Below, in pieces: positions 48,375 to 55,602 of a DNA stretch of 56,418 bases. Source of the DNA: an uncultured Rhodospirillaceae bacterium (GTDB taxonomy: Bacteria; Pseudomonadota; Alphaproteobacteria; Rhodospirillales; Magnetospirillaceae); the NCBI GenBank assembly GCA_937887565.1, contig CALABS010000049.1, positions 1 to 56,418 of the forward strand, written 5' to 3'. A program made the position numbers and the translations under genes. Positions within the stretch are counted from its first letter, which is position 1. Each line of letters opens with the position of its first letter. A model generated the notes under the pieces. The model saw nothing but the letters and a program-made list of their open reading frames with translations. It did not search any database and had not been told where the DNA came from.

Positions 48375-48671
48375 ATGGCTCAGATCGGCACCTTCACCCG
48401 CAACGACGACGGCTCCTTCACCGGCACCATTAAGACGCTCACCCTCAACATCAAGGCCCGCTTCGTCCCGGCCGCGAAGGACAGCGACAAGGCTCCCGAC
48501 CTGCGCGCCCAGAGCAATGGGATCGAGATCGGCGCGGGTTGGCGCAAGACCGCCAAGGAGACCGGCCGCGACTACCACTCGGTCAAGCTGGATGATCCGA
48601 GCTTCCCCGCCCCGATCTACGCCAGCCTGGTCGAGATCGACGGCGGCTACGCCCTGATCTGGTCCCGCTGA
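48375..48671 (+). CDS. DUF736-family protein
   Basis: 98 residues. AQIGTFTRNDDGSFTGTIKT at the N-terminus and FPAPIYASLVEIDGGYALIW at the C-terminus are diagnostic of DUF736, a beta-rich protein found on alphaproteobacterial plasmids and ICEs near transfer genes. Its function is unknown. AGGAGAGG lies 4 bases before the ATG. Confidence 0.93.
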   Translation: MAQIGTFTRNDDGSFTGTIKTLTLNIKARFVPAAKDSDKAPDLRAQSNGIEIGAGWRKTAKETGRDYHSVKLDDPSFPAPIYASLVEIDGGYALIWSR

Positions 48672-49024
48672 GGCCGGCCACCGGTTGCGGCGCTCCATCC
48701 GGGCGCCGCGGCCGGCTCCGAGCCACAACGGACGTGCTGGAACGCGACAAGCGGCTGGCGCCGCTCTCATTGGCCGTGATCGCTGTGCGACCGGTCGCGG
48801 GCCGAGACGGGGAGCTCCCTGTGCTCCCGAAAGTCCGTCTGTCTCTTCGGACGTCCCAGCCTACCATGCCGGGGCGGCCCGCCTCGAGGACGAGCGGTCC
48901 CCCCAAAAGGCTGCGCCTTTTGGCTCCCCCGCTCGCCGGCAGGCCGGTCGCCTGCGGCGATCCTCGACCCGGACCGCCCCGGCATCGTGACGCCCCCTCG
49001 TCTTCAAAACCAGAGGAGGGGACG
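48672..49024. other. Gap with a strong hairpin
   Basis: No gene seen. A perfect 9-bp stem (48903-48911 with 48915-48923) with a 3-base loop lies in the middle and could end DUF736 transcription or shape the next leader. Confidence 0.4.
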
Positions 49025-49201
49025 ATGCTCACCATCCACGACCAGACCCGGGAACTGCGGGCCGAGCTGGTATCCTGCGCCCTGACCCGCCGCGAACGCG
49101 CCCAGGCCCGGGCCGAACTGGACCGGCTCCTCGTCCGGCAGGCGAGGCTGGACCGTGCCACCGACGCGCTGGTGTTCGTCACGGAGGCGCCGCCCGCCTG
49201 A
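49025..49201 (+). CDS. Small helical hypothetical protein
   Basis: 58 residues: a single Arg/Leu/Ala-rich helical protein (TIHDQTRELRAELVSCALTR, then RAQARAELDRLLVRQARLD). GGAGGGGACG precedes the ATG. Such short proteins often follow DUF736 genes in this kind of backbone. No function known. Confidence 0.55.
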   Translation: MLTIHDQTRELRAELVSCALTRRERAQARAELDRLLVRQARLDRATDALVFVTEAPPA

Positions 49202-49339
49202 GGCGGCGCCGTGCGTCGCGGCCGGGAGCCTCGTCGTGTGTCCGGAGGACGCCTGCCGGCGCGTCCGTTTCGCCATCCGGCTGCCCGGCGGTGTGCCGGT
49301 GATCACCCTTGGTCGCTGCTCAGGAACACGGCTCCTTCC

Positions 49340-49425
49340 CTGTCCGGATTTACGGAGAACCGGCGATCCGGATATCCGGCTGTCCGTCGATCCGGACATC
49401 CGCCGATCCGGGACTCCGGATCGCC
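49340..49425 (+). repeat. Cluster of degenerate GATCCGG repeats
   Basis: Begins with a third copy of the island repeat core (49340-49363), then three CGATCCGGNNNNCCG units ending near 49425, with the palindrome CCGGATATCCGG. The gap 49202-49577 holds no gene; this cluster is its only clear structure. It may be a protein-binding array or a REP-type repeat. Confidence 0.45.
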
Positions 49426-49577
49426 GTGAATGCGGCAATGCACTCCTGGCCACCGCCCCGATTGGCCGGCATATGCCTAAAAAGTCTCGCACCTCTCCCG
49501 GAAATCGTTGGCATCGCCAACCCTTTCGCCCCAAAAGCAATGGTGGCGGACATGTGGCGTCCTACCCACGTATGTCG

Positions 49578-49850
49578 TCACGCACCGCCGTCACCGTCTT
49601 GGGTGGGGCCGGCCAGTTCGGAGAGGAAGGGGTGATCGGGGGGCAGCGCCAGCAGATCGCCGGGGAGCACCTTCAGCGCCCGCGCCAGCCGGCCGAGCGT
49701 CACCACGCTCGCCTTGTGCTCGGCCCGCTCGATCTGGCCGACGTAGCTGCGGTCGATGCCCGACAGATGCGCGAGCTCCTCCTGCGTGATGGCGCGCTCA
49801 CGCCGCAGGCGCCGGATGTTCGCGGCCAGTATGTCGGGAAGGTCCTCCAT
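49578..49850 (-). CDS. XRE regulator, QseC-like
   Basis: 90 residues with a clear Cro/CI helix-turn-helix: IRRLRRERAITQEELAHLSG followed by DRSYVGQIERAEHKASVVT and LARALKV. In the Mesorhizobium symbiosis island, QseC is a small XRE protein divergent from qseM and controls both promoters as a bistable switch. The same arrangement is present here: the gene starts 113 bases from, and divergent to, a small DUF2285 gene. The start at 49850 begins the conserved helical domain. HTH family certain; QseC equivalence inferred from gene order. Confidence 0.8.
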   Translation of the reverse strand: MEDLPDILAANIRRLRRERAITQEELAHLSGIDRSYVGQIERAEHKASVVTLGRLARALKVLPGDLLALPPDHPFLSELAGPTQDGDGGA

Positions 49851-49908
49851 CGCCAGGATGGAGCCCCATTGAGGGAAAAGTCGCCACGGGATACATATAC
49901 CATTCGGT

Positions 49909-49927
49909 CGTCGGCCCATGGCCGACG
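49909..49927. promoter_or_regulatory. Palindromic operator in the divergent qseC/qseM-like promoter region
   Basis: Perfect inverted repeat, 8-bp arms CGTCGGCC and GGCCGACG around CAT. It lies between the two divergent starts, with an A/T-rich ATACATATACCAT just before it as a likely -10 region. A good candidate for QseC-type binding. Confidence 0.5.
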
Positions 49928-49963
49928 GGTGGTCTCCAACACCGAAGGGAAAGGAGCCTGCGC

Positions 49964-50233
49964 ATGAGGAAGCCGCGCATCGACGCGCCGGTGTTCGACG
50001 TAGCGCCCACCGGCGAAACGCTGACCGACTACGACCGGCTGCATCTGGTCACCTACCTGCGCCTGCTCGACGCCGCGGCGGACGGCGCCGATCCCGACGA
50101 GGTCGCCCGGATCGTGCTGCGCATCGACCCGGACGAGGAGCCCGAGCGCGCCCGGCGTGCCCACGCCAGCCATCTCGCCCGCGCCCGCTGGATGACCGAA
50201 AGCGGCTACCGGCATCTGCTCGCTTCGAATTAA
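49964..50233 (+). CDS. Small DUF2285 protein, QseM-like antiactivator
   Basis: 89 residues. HLVTYLRLLDAAADGADPDE, then VARIVLRIDPDEEPERAR and HLARARWMTESGYRHLLASN follow the DUF2285 pattern. The second half aligns with the C-terminal part of the FseA-like protein downstream (GYRELL versus GYRHLL, LDAALAGASLRDTAEAVFG versus LDAAADGADPDEVARIVL). QseM is an antiactivator of this same fold that binds FseA and TraR. AAGGAG precedes the ATG. Strong candidate; binding is not shown by sequence. Confidence 0.72.
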   Translation: MRKPRIDAPVFDVAPTGETLTDYDRLHLVTYLRLLDAAADGADPDEVARIVLRIDPDEEPERARRAHASHLARARWMTESGYRHLLASN

Positions 50234-50359
50234 GCCGTCATCGCCGCACGGCCCGTCCGGCATCGCCGAACGCCGCCTTGTCGGCTCTTTCCCTGTCCTG
50301 TCAAGCGCTTCCTCCCCTTTCGATCGGGGTGTGCCGGTTGCATCGATCCCCCGATACGC

Positions 50360-50379
50360 CGCACCGGCCTACCGGTGCG
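50360..50379. promoter_or_regulatory. 20-bp inverted repeat upstream of the FseA-like gene
   Basis: Arms CGCACCGG and CCGGTGCG around CCTA, 69 bases before the FseA-like start. Its size and symmetry fit a LuxR-family (tra-box-like) operator; as there is no T-run it is less likely a terminator. Confidence 0.4.
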
Positions 50380-50447
50380 TTCGGCGCTTCGCAACCTGAG
50401 CGTTTGGATGCGCGTCCGTCCCTTCATCCATGACGAGGACGGTAACC

Positions 50448-51222
50448 ATGACGAACACGAGAGACTGGCGGTCCGCCGCCGCCTACGCCGACACGGCATC
50501 GCTGCCGGTGGCGGGCTGGGCGTGGGAGTTCCTGCGCCGCAACCCCGAGTACAGGGCCGCGACGCGGGCCGCCGTACCGCGCTCGGCCGAGCACGCCGCC
50601 GTCGGCCGGCGCTGGGGGTTGTCCTTTCGCCGAGGACCCGGATCGCTCCGCCCACGACACGGCGATCTTCTGGACGCCGGACCTGCTGCCGGACCTGGTG
50701 CGGCTGATTCCGGTTCCCATGCAGCCGATCCCCGTGGCTCCGGACGCTGACCCGCTGGCCGGGCCGGGGCGGCGCGCCGTGCTGCCGACGCCGGACGGCC
50801 TCCACGTGGTGATCGCCGACGGCGCCCGAGAGCGGCGCTTCCTGATCCTGGCGCCCGACCTGCCGGCACCGGGGACGGCGCTGTGGGCCACCGTGGCGTT
50901 CGACCGGCCGCGGGCGCCGCAGATCGCCGGGATCGAGCGCTTGGCGGCGCTGATGACGGGCCGGCCGCCGCCGCCCGAGCTGACGCCCATCCAGACCGGC
51001 CTGCTGCGCCACGCCCTGCAGGCGCTCGACGCCGCCCTGGCCGGCGCCAGCCTGCGCGACACCGCCGAGGCGGTGTTCGGCGAGCGGCGGGTGGCGGCCG
51101 ACTGGTTCCGCTCCAGCCCCCTGCGCGACCAGGTCCGCTACCTGGTCCGCCGGGGGCGGCGGCTGATGGCCGGCGGCTACCGCGAGCTGCTGGCCGGCCG
51201 CCTCGGGCGCGGCCAGCGGTAG
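50448..51222 (+). CDS. FseA-like excision activator (DUF6499 + DUF2285) made by +1 frameshifting
   Basis: Two overlapping frames. Frame 1 (50448-50750) starts with a DUF6499 motif (AGWAWEFLRRNPEYRA). After codon 60, TTT at 50625-50627 followed by C allows a +1 slip to TTC; the +1 frame then continues as SFAEDPDRSAHDTAIFW and LVRLIPVPMQPIPV into a DUF2285 domain (DAALAGASLRDTAEAVFGER to YRELLAG) ending at 51222. The joined product is about 257 residues. In Mesorhizobium ICEMlSymR7A, FseA is made by exactly this slip of tRNA-Phe from UUU to UUC between DUF-type halves msi172 and msi171. Here no intact single frame exists, yet both halves are conserved. FseA activates the excisionase gene; an excisionase-like gene follows after 140 bases. 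Regulation probably includes QseM-type antiactivation. Confidence 0.78.
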
Positions 51223-51362
51223 ACCGCTCCGGCGAGGGAGGGGCCGGGGGACTCCGGCCCCTCCGGTCTTTCCCCTCCCCGGCGCCTCGCCGTTTCCGCG
51301 AGCCTTCCGCCATCGCGCACCGCCGCTCCCGGCGGCGCGCTCCGGATGACGGAGGCTCGACC

Positions 51363-51605
51363 ATGCTGGACACCACCGGCGATCTGCCGCCCCGCTTCCT
51401 GCGCACGCCCGAGGCCGCGCGCTTCCTCGGCCTGTCCGGCCGGACGCTGGAGAAGCACCGCGTCTACGGCACCGGCCCGCGCTACCGCAAGATCGGCGGG
51501 CGCGTGGTCTACGCGCTCGACGACCTGAAGGCCTGGGCCGACCGCGGCCTGCGCACCTCCACCTCCGACCCCGGCGCCAGCGCCGTGCGGCCGGCCCGCC
51601 GCTGA
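51363..51605 (+). CDS. HTH (MerR-like/AlpA) excisionase-family protein, RdfS-like
   Basis: 80 residues. RFLRTPEAARFLGLSGRTLE followed by GTGPRYRKIGGRVVYALDDL is the winged HTH_17 domain of excisionases and AlpA-type regulators. In ICEMlSymR7A, rdfS is the target of FseA; here the gene lies directly downstream of the FseA-like gene and 12 bases before repA. It may be the recombination directionality factor or a regulator of replication genes. The HTH call is firm, the RdfS role inferred. No integrase is in the window. Confidence 0.8.
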   Translation: MLDTTGDLPPRFLRTPEAARFLGLSGRTLEKHRVYGTGPRYRKIGGRVVYALDDLKAWADRGLRTSTSDPGASAVRPARR

Positions 51606-51617
51606 GGGGAGGGGAGT

Positions 51618-52634
51618 ATGGACGACCCTCGCTTTCCCGCCCGCCGCACCGACATCGCATTGCGCGACGTGGCCGACCTGATGGTCTGGCCGTGGTTCAG
51701 CCTCGCCAAATCCCCACGCCGCACGCCCATTGTCTTCGAACAGGGGGCGGTGCGCATCCGGGTCGAGCCGGCCGGCGACCTCGGCATCGCCACCCTCTGG
51801 GACGCCGACGTGCGGGTCTGGGCGGCCAGCCAGCTGACCGAGGCCCTCGACGCCGGCCGGACGCCCACCCGGCATCTGGAAACCCCGGCGTATCCGCTTC
51901 TGCGCTTCCTCGGCCGCGGCGTCGGCCGGCACGACTACGCGTTGCTGCACGCCGCCTTCGACCGTCTGGCGGCCACCCGGGTCGAGACCACGCTGCGCGC
52001 CGGGCCGGAAGGACCGGCCCGCTTCCGCTGGCTGGAGGGGTGGGAGCCGACCGCGGCCGGCGTCCGCCTGACGCTGCCGGACTGGCTGTTCGCGGCGGTG
52101 TGCGAGCGCCGCGTGCTGACGCTGGATCCCGGCTATTTCGACCTCACCGGCGGGGTGGCGCGCTGGCTGTACCGGCTGGTGCGCAAGATGGGCGGCCGGC
52201 AGCGCGGCGGCGGCGCCATCGGGGTGCACCGCCTGCACGCCCGCAGCGGCAGTCCGGTGCGTCCGGCCGAGTTCGCCCGCCACATCCGCGGCATCGCCGC
52301 GTCCGGCCTGCCGGGTTACCGGCTGTCCATCGAGCGGGGTGGCGGCGAGGAGCGGCTGCTGTTCTCCCGGATGCGACCCTTGGCGAACCTGTCCACAGCC
52401 CCCTGTGGACAACCTGTGAATGATGTCGGGACATCATATCTATCGGAAAACGGGAGATCACCATGCCGAGTCGCGGGGGAACACCACCCCGACTCGGAGT
52501 CAAGTCCTTGGCCCGCTTCACCGATTCGCCCCTATAACTTATATAACTTAAACAATAACAGACTCTTGGCGGCTGACTCCTCGACTCCTCCGCCTGTGGA
52601 TAAGTCCTCCGGAGCGGGGAGGGCGCCGCGATGA
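51618..52634 (+). CDS. Replication initiator protein A
   Basis: 338 residues. DIALRDVADLMVWPWFSLAK, IRVEPAGDLGIATLWDADV, RHDYALLHAAFDRLAATRV and the final RWLYRLVRKMGGRQR match plasmid RepA replication initiators of alphaproteobacteria, likely two winged-helix domains in residues 1-255. The last ~80 residues are not protein-like: they encode DnaA boxes, palindromes and an A/T-rich stretch, so the origin overlaps the gene tail. The ATG of the ParA gene overlaps its stop. It would replicate the excised circle. Confidence 0.82.
   Translation: MDDPRFPARRTDIALRDVADLMVWPWFSLAKSPRRTPIVFEQGAVRIRVEPAGDLGIATLWDADVRVWAASQLTEALDAGRTPTRHLETPAYPLLRFLGRGVGRHDYALLHAAFDRLAATRVETTLRAGPEGPARFRWLEGWEPTAAGVRLTLPDWLFAAVCERRVLTLDPGYFDLTGGVARWLYRLVRKMGGRQRGGGAIGVHRLHARSGSPVRPAEFARHIRGIAASGLPGYRLSIERGGGEERLLFSRMRPLANLSTAPCGQPVNDVGTSYLSENGRSPCRVAGEHHPDSESSPWPASPIRPYNLYNLNNNRLLAADSSTPPPVDKSSGAGRAPR
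52390..52603 (+). other. Putative origin of replication (oriV)
   Basis: Within the repA tail: inverted repeat TGTCCACAG-CCCC-CTGTGGACA (52390-52411, including a DnaA-box-like site), palindrome ATGATGTC-GG-GACATCAT (52420-52437), a hairpin at 52466-52497, an A/T-rich block with tandem TATAACTTA twice (52533-52550), and a perfect DnaA box TGTGGATAA (52595-52603). This combination is rare by chance in GC-rich DNA. Confidence 0.6.
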
Positions 52635-53269
52635 TCGTGGCCTTCCTCAACCAGAAGGGCGGCGTCGGCAAGACGACGCTCGCCCTCCACCTCGCCGGCG
52701 AGCTGACCCGGCGTGGCCATCGCGTGCTGCTGATCGACGCTGATCCCCAGGGCTCGGCGCTCGACTGGGCGGAACAGCGCAACCGCGAGGGGCTGCCCCG
52801 GCTGTTCGCCATGGTCGGGCTGGCCCGCGAGACGCTGCACCGCGAGGTGCCCGACCTGGCCTCCGGGGTCGAGCACGTGGTGATCGACGGGCCGCCGCGG
52901 GTGACGGCGCTGGCGCGCTCGGCGATCCTGACCGCCGAGCGGGTGCTGATCCCGGTGCAGCCCAGCCCGTTCGACGCCTGGGCCTCGGCCGAGCTGCTGC
53001 GCCTGCTCGACGAGGCGCGCGGCTGGCGGCCCGGCCTGTCCGCCCGCTTCCTGCTCAACCGCTGCATCGCCCGGACCCGGCTGCTGGCCGATGCCCGTCG
53101 CGAACTGGCCGGGGTGGTCCCGTCGGCGATGGCAGCGTCGGTCGGCCAGCGGGTGGTCTTCGCCCGCTGCGTGCGTTCCGGCCGGCTGGCCTTCGAGAGC
53201 GAACCGGGCTCCACGGCGGCGCTGGAGATCGCGGCCCTGGCCGCCGAGCTGCTGGGGACCGGGCCATGA
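52631..53269 (+). CDS. parA: ParA-family partition ATPase
   Basis: 212 residues with an intact deviant Walker A QKGGVGKTTLALHLAGELTR (K9 and K14 present) and LLIDADPQGSALDW as the A'/Walker B motif. It belongs to the short ParA/VirC1-like group that lacks the HTH domain. The ATG overlaps the repA stop, and its stop overlaps the next gene, showing a tightly coupled operon for maintenance of the extrachromosomal form. Confidence 0.92.
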   Translation: MIVAFLNQKGGVGKTTLALHLAGELTRRGHRVLLIDADPQGSALDWAEQRNREGLPRLFAMVGLARETLHREVPDLASGVEHVVIDGPPRVTALARSAILTAERVLIPVQPSPFDAWASAELLRLLDEARGWRPGLSARFLLNRCIARTRLLADARRELAGVVPSAMAASVGQRVVFARCVRSGRLAFESEPGSTAALEIAALAAELLGTGP

Positions 53270-53499
53270 GCGGGGAGCGTATCGGCTTCGGCGCCCGTCC
53301 CGGTGCGCACGACGCCTGGGTGCGCCGGGGCGAGGGCGGGCCGGCCAAGGCGGAGGTCTACACCGCGCGGCTGACGGTGGACATCACGCCGGAGCTGCGC
53401 GGGCGGATCAGGATCGCCGCCTTCCGCCGCGGCGTCACCATGGCGGCGCTGCTGCGCGAGGTGCTGGAAGCCCGCTTCGCCGGGGAGGAGGCGCCATGA
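53266..53499 (+). CDS. Ribbon-helix-helix-like partner protein of ParA
   Basis: 77 residues. KAEVYTARLTVDITPELRGR and IRIAAFRRGVTMAALLREVL look like a ribbon-helix-helix DNA-binding fold (strand, then two helices), as in ParG/CopG proteins that form the centromere-binding partner of short ParA. It overlaps parA by 4 bases and the following ParA-like gene by 4 bases. Confidence 0.65.
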   Translation: MSGERIGFGARPGAHDAWVRRGEGGPAKAEVYTARLTVDITPELRGRIRIAAFRRGVTMAALLREVLEARFAGEEAP

Positions 53500-54149
53500 T
53501 CGCCGCCCTGGTCAACCTGACGCCGGGGGTGGGCCGCACCACGCTGGCGGTCAACCTGGCCGGCGAGCTGGCCCTGCAAGGCAAGCGGGTGGCGCTGCTC
53601 GACGTCGATGGCGTCTCCGGAGTGCGGGAGTGGGCGGGGATGCGGCGGCGCAACGACCTGCCGGCCCTGTTCGACACCGTCACGATCACCAGCGCCCAGC
53701 TGCGCTGCGGGTTGTGGGGGCTGGGCACCAGCTTCGATCACGTGGTCATCGACACCCCGGCCCGTTCGCCGGCAGCGGTGCGGGCGGCCCTGCTGGCGGC
53801 GGAGACCGTGCTGGTGCCGACCCTGCCGGACCGGGAGGCGGTGGGGCGCTGTGCCGCCACCATGCAGCTGGTCGTCGAGGCGCTGGCGGCCGAGCCGATG
53901 CTGGCGGCGGCGCTGGTGCTGACCCGGGCGCCGGAGGGGATGCCGGTGGAGCCGGGCACTGAGGCGGGGGCTCTGGGCCTGCGCCTGCTGGTGGCGGCGG
54001 CGGTGGTGCGGCAACGGCTGGCCTTCGCGACGAGCCGGAGCACCGGGCTGCTGGTGCCGGAACTGGAGATGGCCGGGCGGGCCGAGGCCGACGTCCGCGG
54101 CCTCGTCTCCGAGGTCTTCGGCCTGGGATCGGTCCCGGTGGCGGGCTGA
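53496..54149 (+). CDS. ParA-like protein with a degenerate P-loop
   Basis: 217 residues, paralogous to the ParA two genes upstream. MIAALVNLTPGVGRTTLAVN aligns with MIVAFLNQKGGVGKTTLALH; both key lysines are lost (K9 to T, K14 to R). DGVSGVREWAGMRRRNDLPA parallels the DADPQGSALDWAEQRNREGL region. ATP hydrolysis is doubtful; it may be a regulatory pseudo-ATPase or a diverged VirC1-like factor for transfer. Start overlaps the previous stop. Confidence 0.75.
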   Translation: MIAALVNLTPGVGRTTLAVNLAGELALQGKRVALLDVDGVSGVREWAGMRRRNDLPALFDTVTITSAQLRCGLWGLGTSFDHVVIDTPARSPAAVRAALLAAETVLVPTLPDREAVGRCAATMQLVVEALAAEPMLAAALVLTRAPEGMPVEPGTEAGALGLRLLVAAAVVRQRLAFATSRSTGLLVPELEMAGRAEADVRGLVSEVFGLGSVPVAG

Positions 54150-54506
54150 TCGGGGAGGGCGGCGGCCTGCTTCACACCTGGGGCGAAGCCGTTCGTGCTC
54201 TAGCGCGCAAAGACAGGAAATCGGACAGGATGCCCAAGTTTCGGTGGGCTTTCGTGAGGGTGTGTGGAAGAAGAGAAATCAACGGTCAGCAAGATAAAGG
54301 CGCGGTTCGCCGTCGTTCGTGGCCGTTGATTTCCTTGGAATTTTCCTGTGTACGCGCTTTCCTGGGCGAACATTGGCGAACCTGTCCTTTGAAATCCCGT
54401 CATACCTTTGAGTTCTGGTCAAGACATGGCCTTCGACGCATCGTCGATCCGGTTTTGTCTTCCGGCCGGCCCTGGAGCCGGTCGTGGTTCGCGGAGGAGT
54501 ACCGGC
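54150..54506 (+). other. Gap with an oriT-like inverted repeat
   Basis: No gene. An 11-bp perfect inverted repeat (54275-54285 GAAATCAACGG with 54323-54333 CCGTTGATTTC) lies upstream of the relaxase gene, the normal place for oriT. The 15-mer TTGGCGAACCTGTCC at 54373-54387 also occurs at 52380-52394 in the oriV region. Confidence 0.5.
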
Positions 54507-55247
54507 ATGCGGTGGCGCGGGTCGATCTTCGACGGCCTCTCGGCCGACGACGGCTTCAAGGCCCGGATGAAGGCGCTGGCCGACCGCGGCCGGGCCCTGG
54601 CCCGCGGCTATGTCCGCCGCTCAGAGCGCCGGGTCCGGGTGCGGGCCGCGCCGGCCAGTCCGAACGCTTACGCCCGTCCGGTCAACGTCAAGCTGCTCTA
54701 CCACGACCGCGCCCGCGGCGCCTTCCCCAACTCGGTCGCCGTGCTGGCCAACTACCTCGCCAAGGACGGCCCGCTGTTCGACCGCGACCGCCTCGGCATC
54801 GACAAGGGCGAGGTGGCAGCATCCTGGTCGGACGACCGCCGGGTCTTCCACGTCATCGTCAGCCCCAACGACGGCCACCGCATCGACGACATGGTGGCCT
54901 ACGGCCGGGAGGTCATGACCGCCTGGGAGCGCCGGGTCGGTGAACTGGAATGGGTGGCGGCGGTCGAGCGCAAGCCCGACATGGCGCACGCGCAAGGCAA
55001 CCAGCACCTGCACGTGATGATCCGTGGCGTCCAGGACGACCGCGACCTCTACTTCGAGCGCGACGTCGTCACCCACTGGTTCCGCCACGACGCGGTGGAG
55101 GTCACCACCCGGACGCTGGGCTGGATGGACGAGCGCGAGCGGCAGGCCTACGAGCGCCAGCTCGTCGAGATGCAGCGCCTGCGCGAGGAGCGCGGCCGCG
55201 AGATCGGGCGCGACGGCCTGGACGATCTCGGAGGGCGCGAGTTGTGA
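54507..55247 (+). CDS. Relaxase (conjugative DNA nickase), VirD2-like
   Basis: 246 residues. The three-histidine metal motif is HAQGNQHLHVMIRG (H161, H167, H169) of VirD2/MobA-type relaxases, preceded by FHVIVSPNDG. The protein is short for a relaxase. GGAGGA lies 8 bases before ATG 54507; the longer frame to 54408 is less protein-like. Its stop overlaps the GTG start of the membrane protein. It should nick oriT and lead DNA to the coupling protein. Confidence 0.8.
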   Translation: MRWRGSIFDGLSADDGFKARMKALADRGRALARGYVRRSERRVRVRAAPASPNAYARPVNVKLLYHDRARGAFPNSVAVLANYLAKDGPLFDRDRLGIDKGEVAASWSDDRRVFHVIVSPNDGHRIDDMVAYGREVMTAWERRVGELEWVAAVERKPDMAHAQGNQHLHVMIRGVQDDRDLYFERDVVTHWFRHDAVEVTTRTLGWMDERERQAYERQLVEMQRLREERGREIGRDGLDDLGGREL

Positions 55248-55591
55248 CGCGGCCCCTCCTCCTCACCCTGCTCGGGTGCTGTGTTGCGTGGCTGCTGTCG
55301 GTGGCGATCGTCACCGAGCTGGTCGGCTGGCTGTTCGGCTGGCCGGCCGCCTTTGGCGGGCTGCGCGTCGGCACCATCGCGCTGTACGGACCCGGCCAGT
55401 TCCTGACCTGGGGCGACCTGCTGGCCCCCGGCCACCGCTGGATCGTCACCGTTGCCGCTCTGGTCTGCACCGCCACTGCTCTGGCGCTGGCGGTGCGCGT
55501 CGGCCTCGTTCTGCGCGGCGGCCGCGGTCCCCGCTTCGGTGCCGGCCGCTGGGCCGACGCCGCCGATGTCCGCCGCAGCGGCCTGTTGTGA
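55244..55591 (+). CDS. Membrane subunit: N-terminal part of a split coupling protein
   Basis: 115 residues, GTG start overlapping the relaxase stop. Two membrane helices, PLLLTLLGCCVAWLLSVAIV and IVTVAALVCTATALALAV, then GAGRWADAADVRRSGLL, which is the sequence that normally leads into the ATPase domain of VirD4/TraG (ADxRRAGLLG). The frame stops there and the ATPase restarts after 11 bases in another frame, so one coupling protein is encoded as two parts. Confidence 0.7.
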   Translation: MTRPLLLTLLGCCVAWLLSVAIVTELVGWLFGWPAAFGGLRVGTIALYGPGQFLTWGDLLAPGHRWIVTVAALVCTATALALAVRVGLVLRGGRGPRFGAGRWADAADVRRSGLL

Positions 55592-55602
55592 GGGAGGCGG
55601 CG

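Noticed and set aside
50448..50750. Annotating the DUF6499/DUF2285 gene simply as a pseudogene with a frameshift
   Set aside because: The break lies exactly at a TTT-C site known to promote +1 slippage in FseA genes and both halves are conserved, so programmed frameshifting is the better reading, though sequencing error is not excluded.
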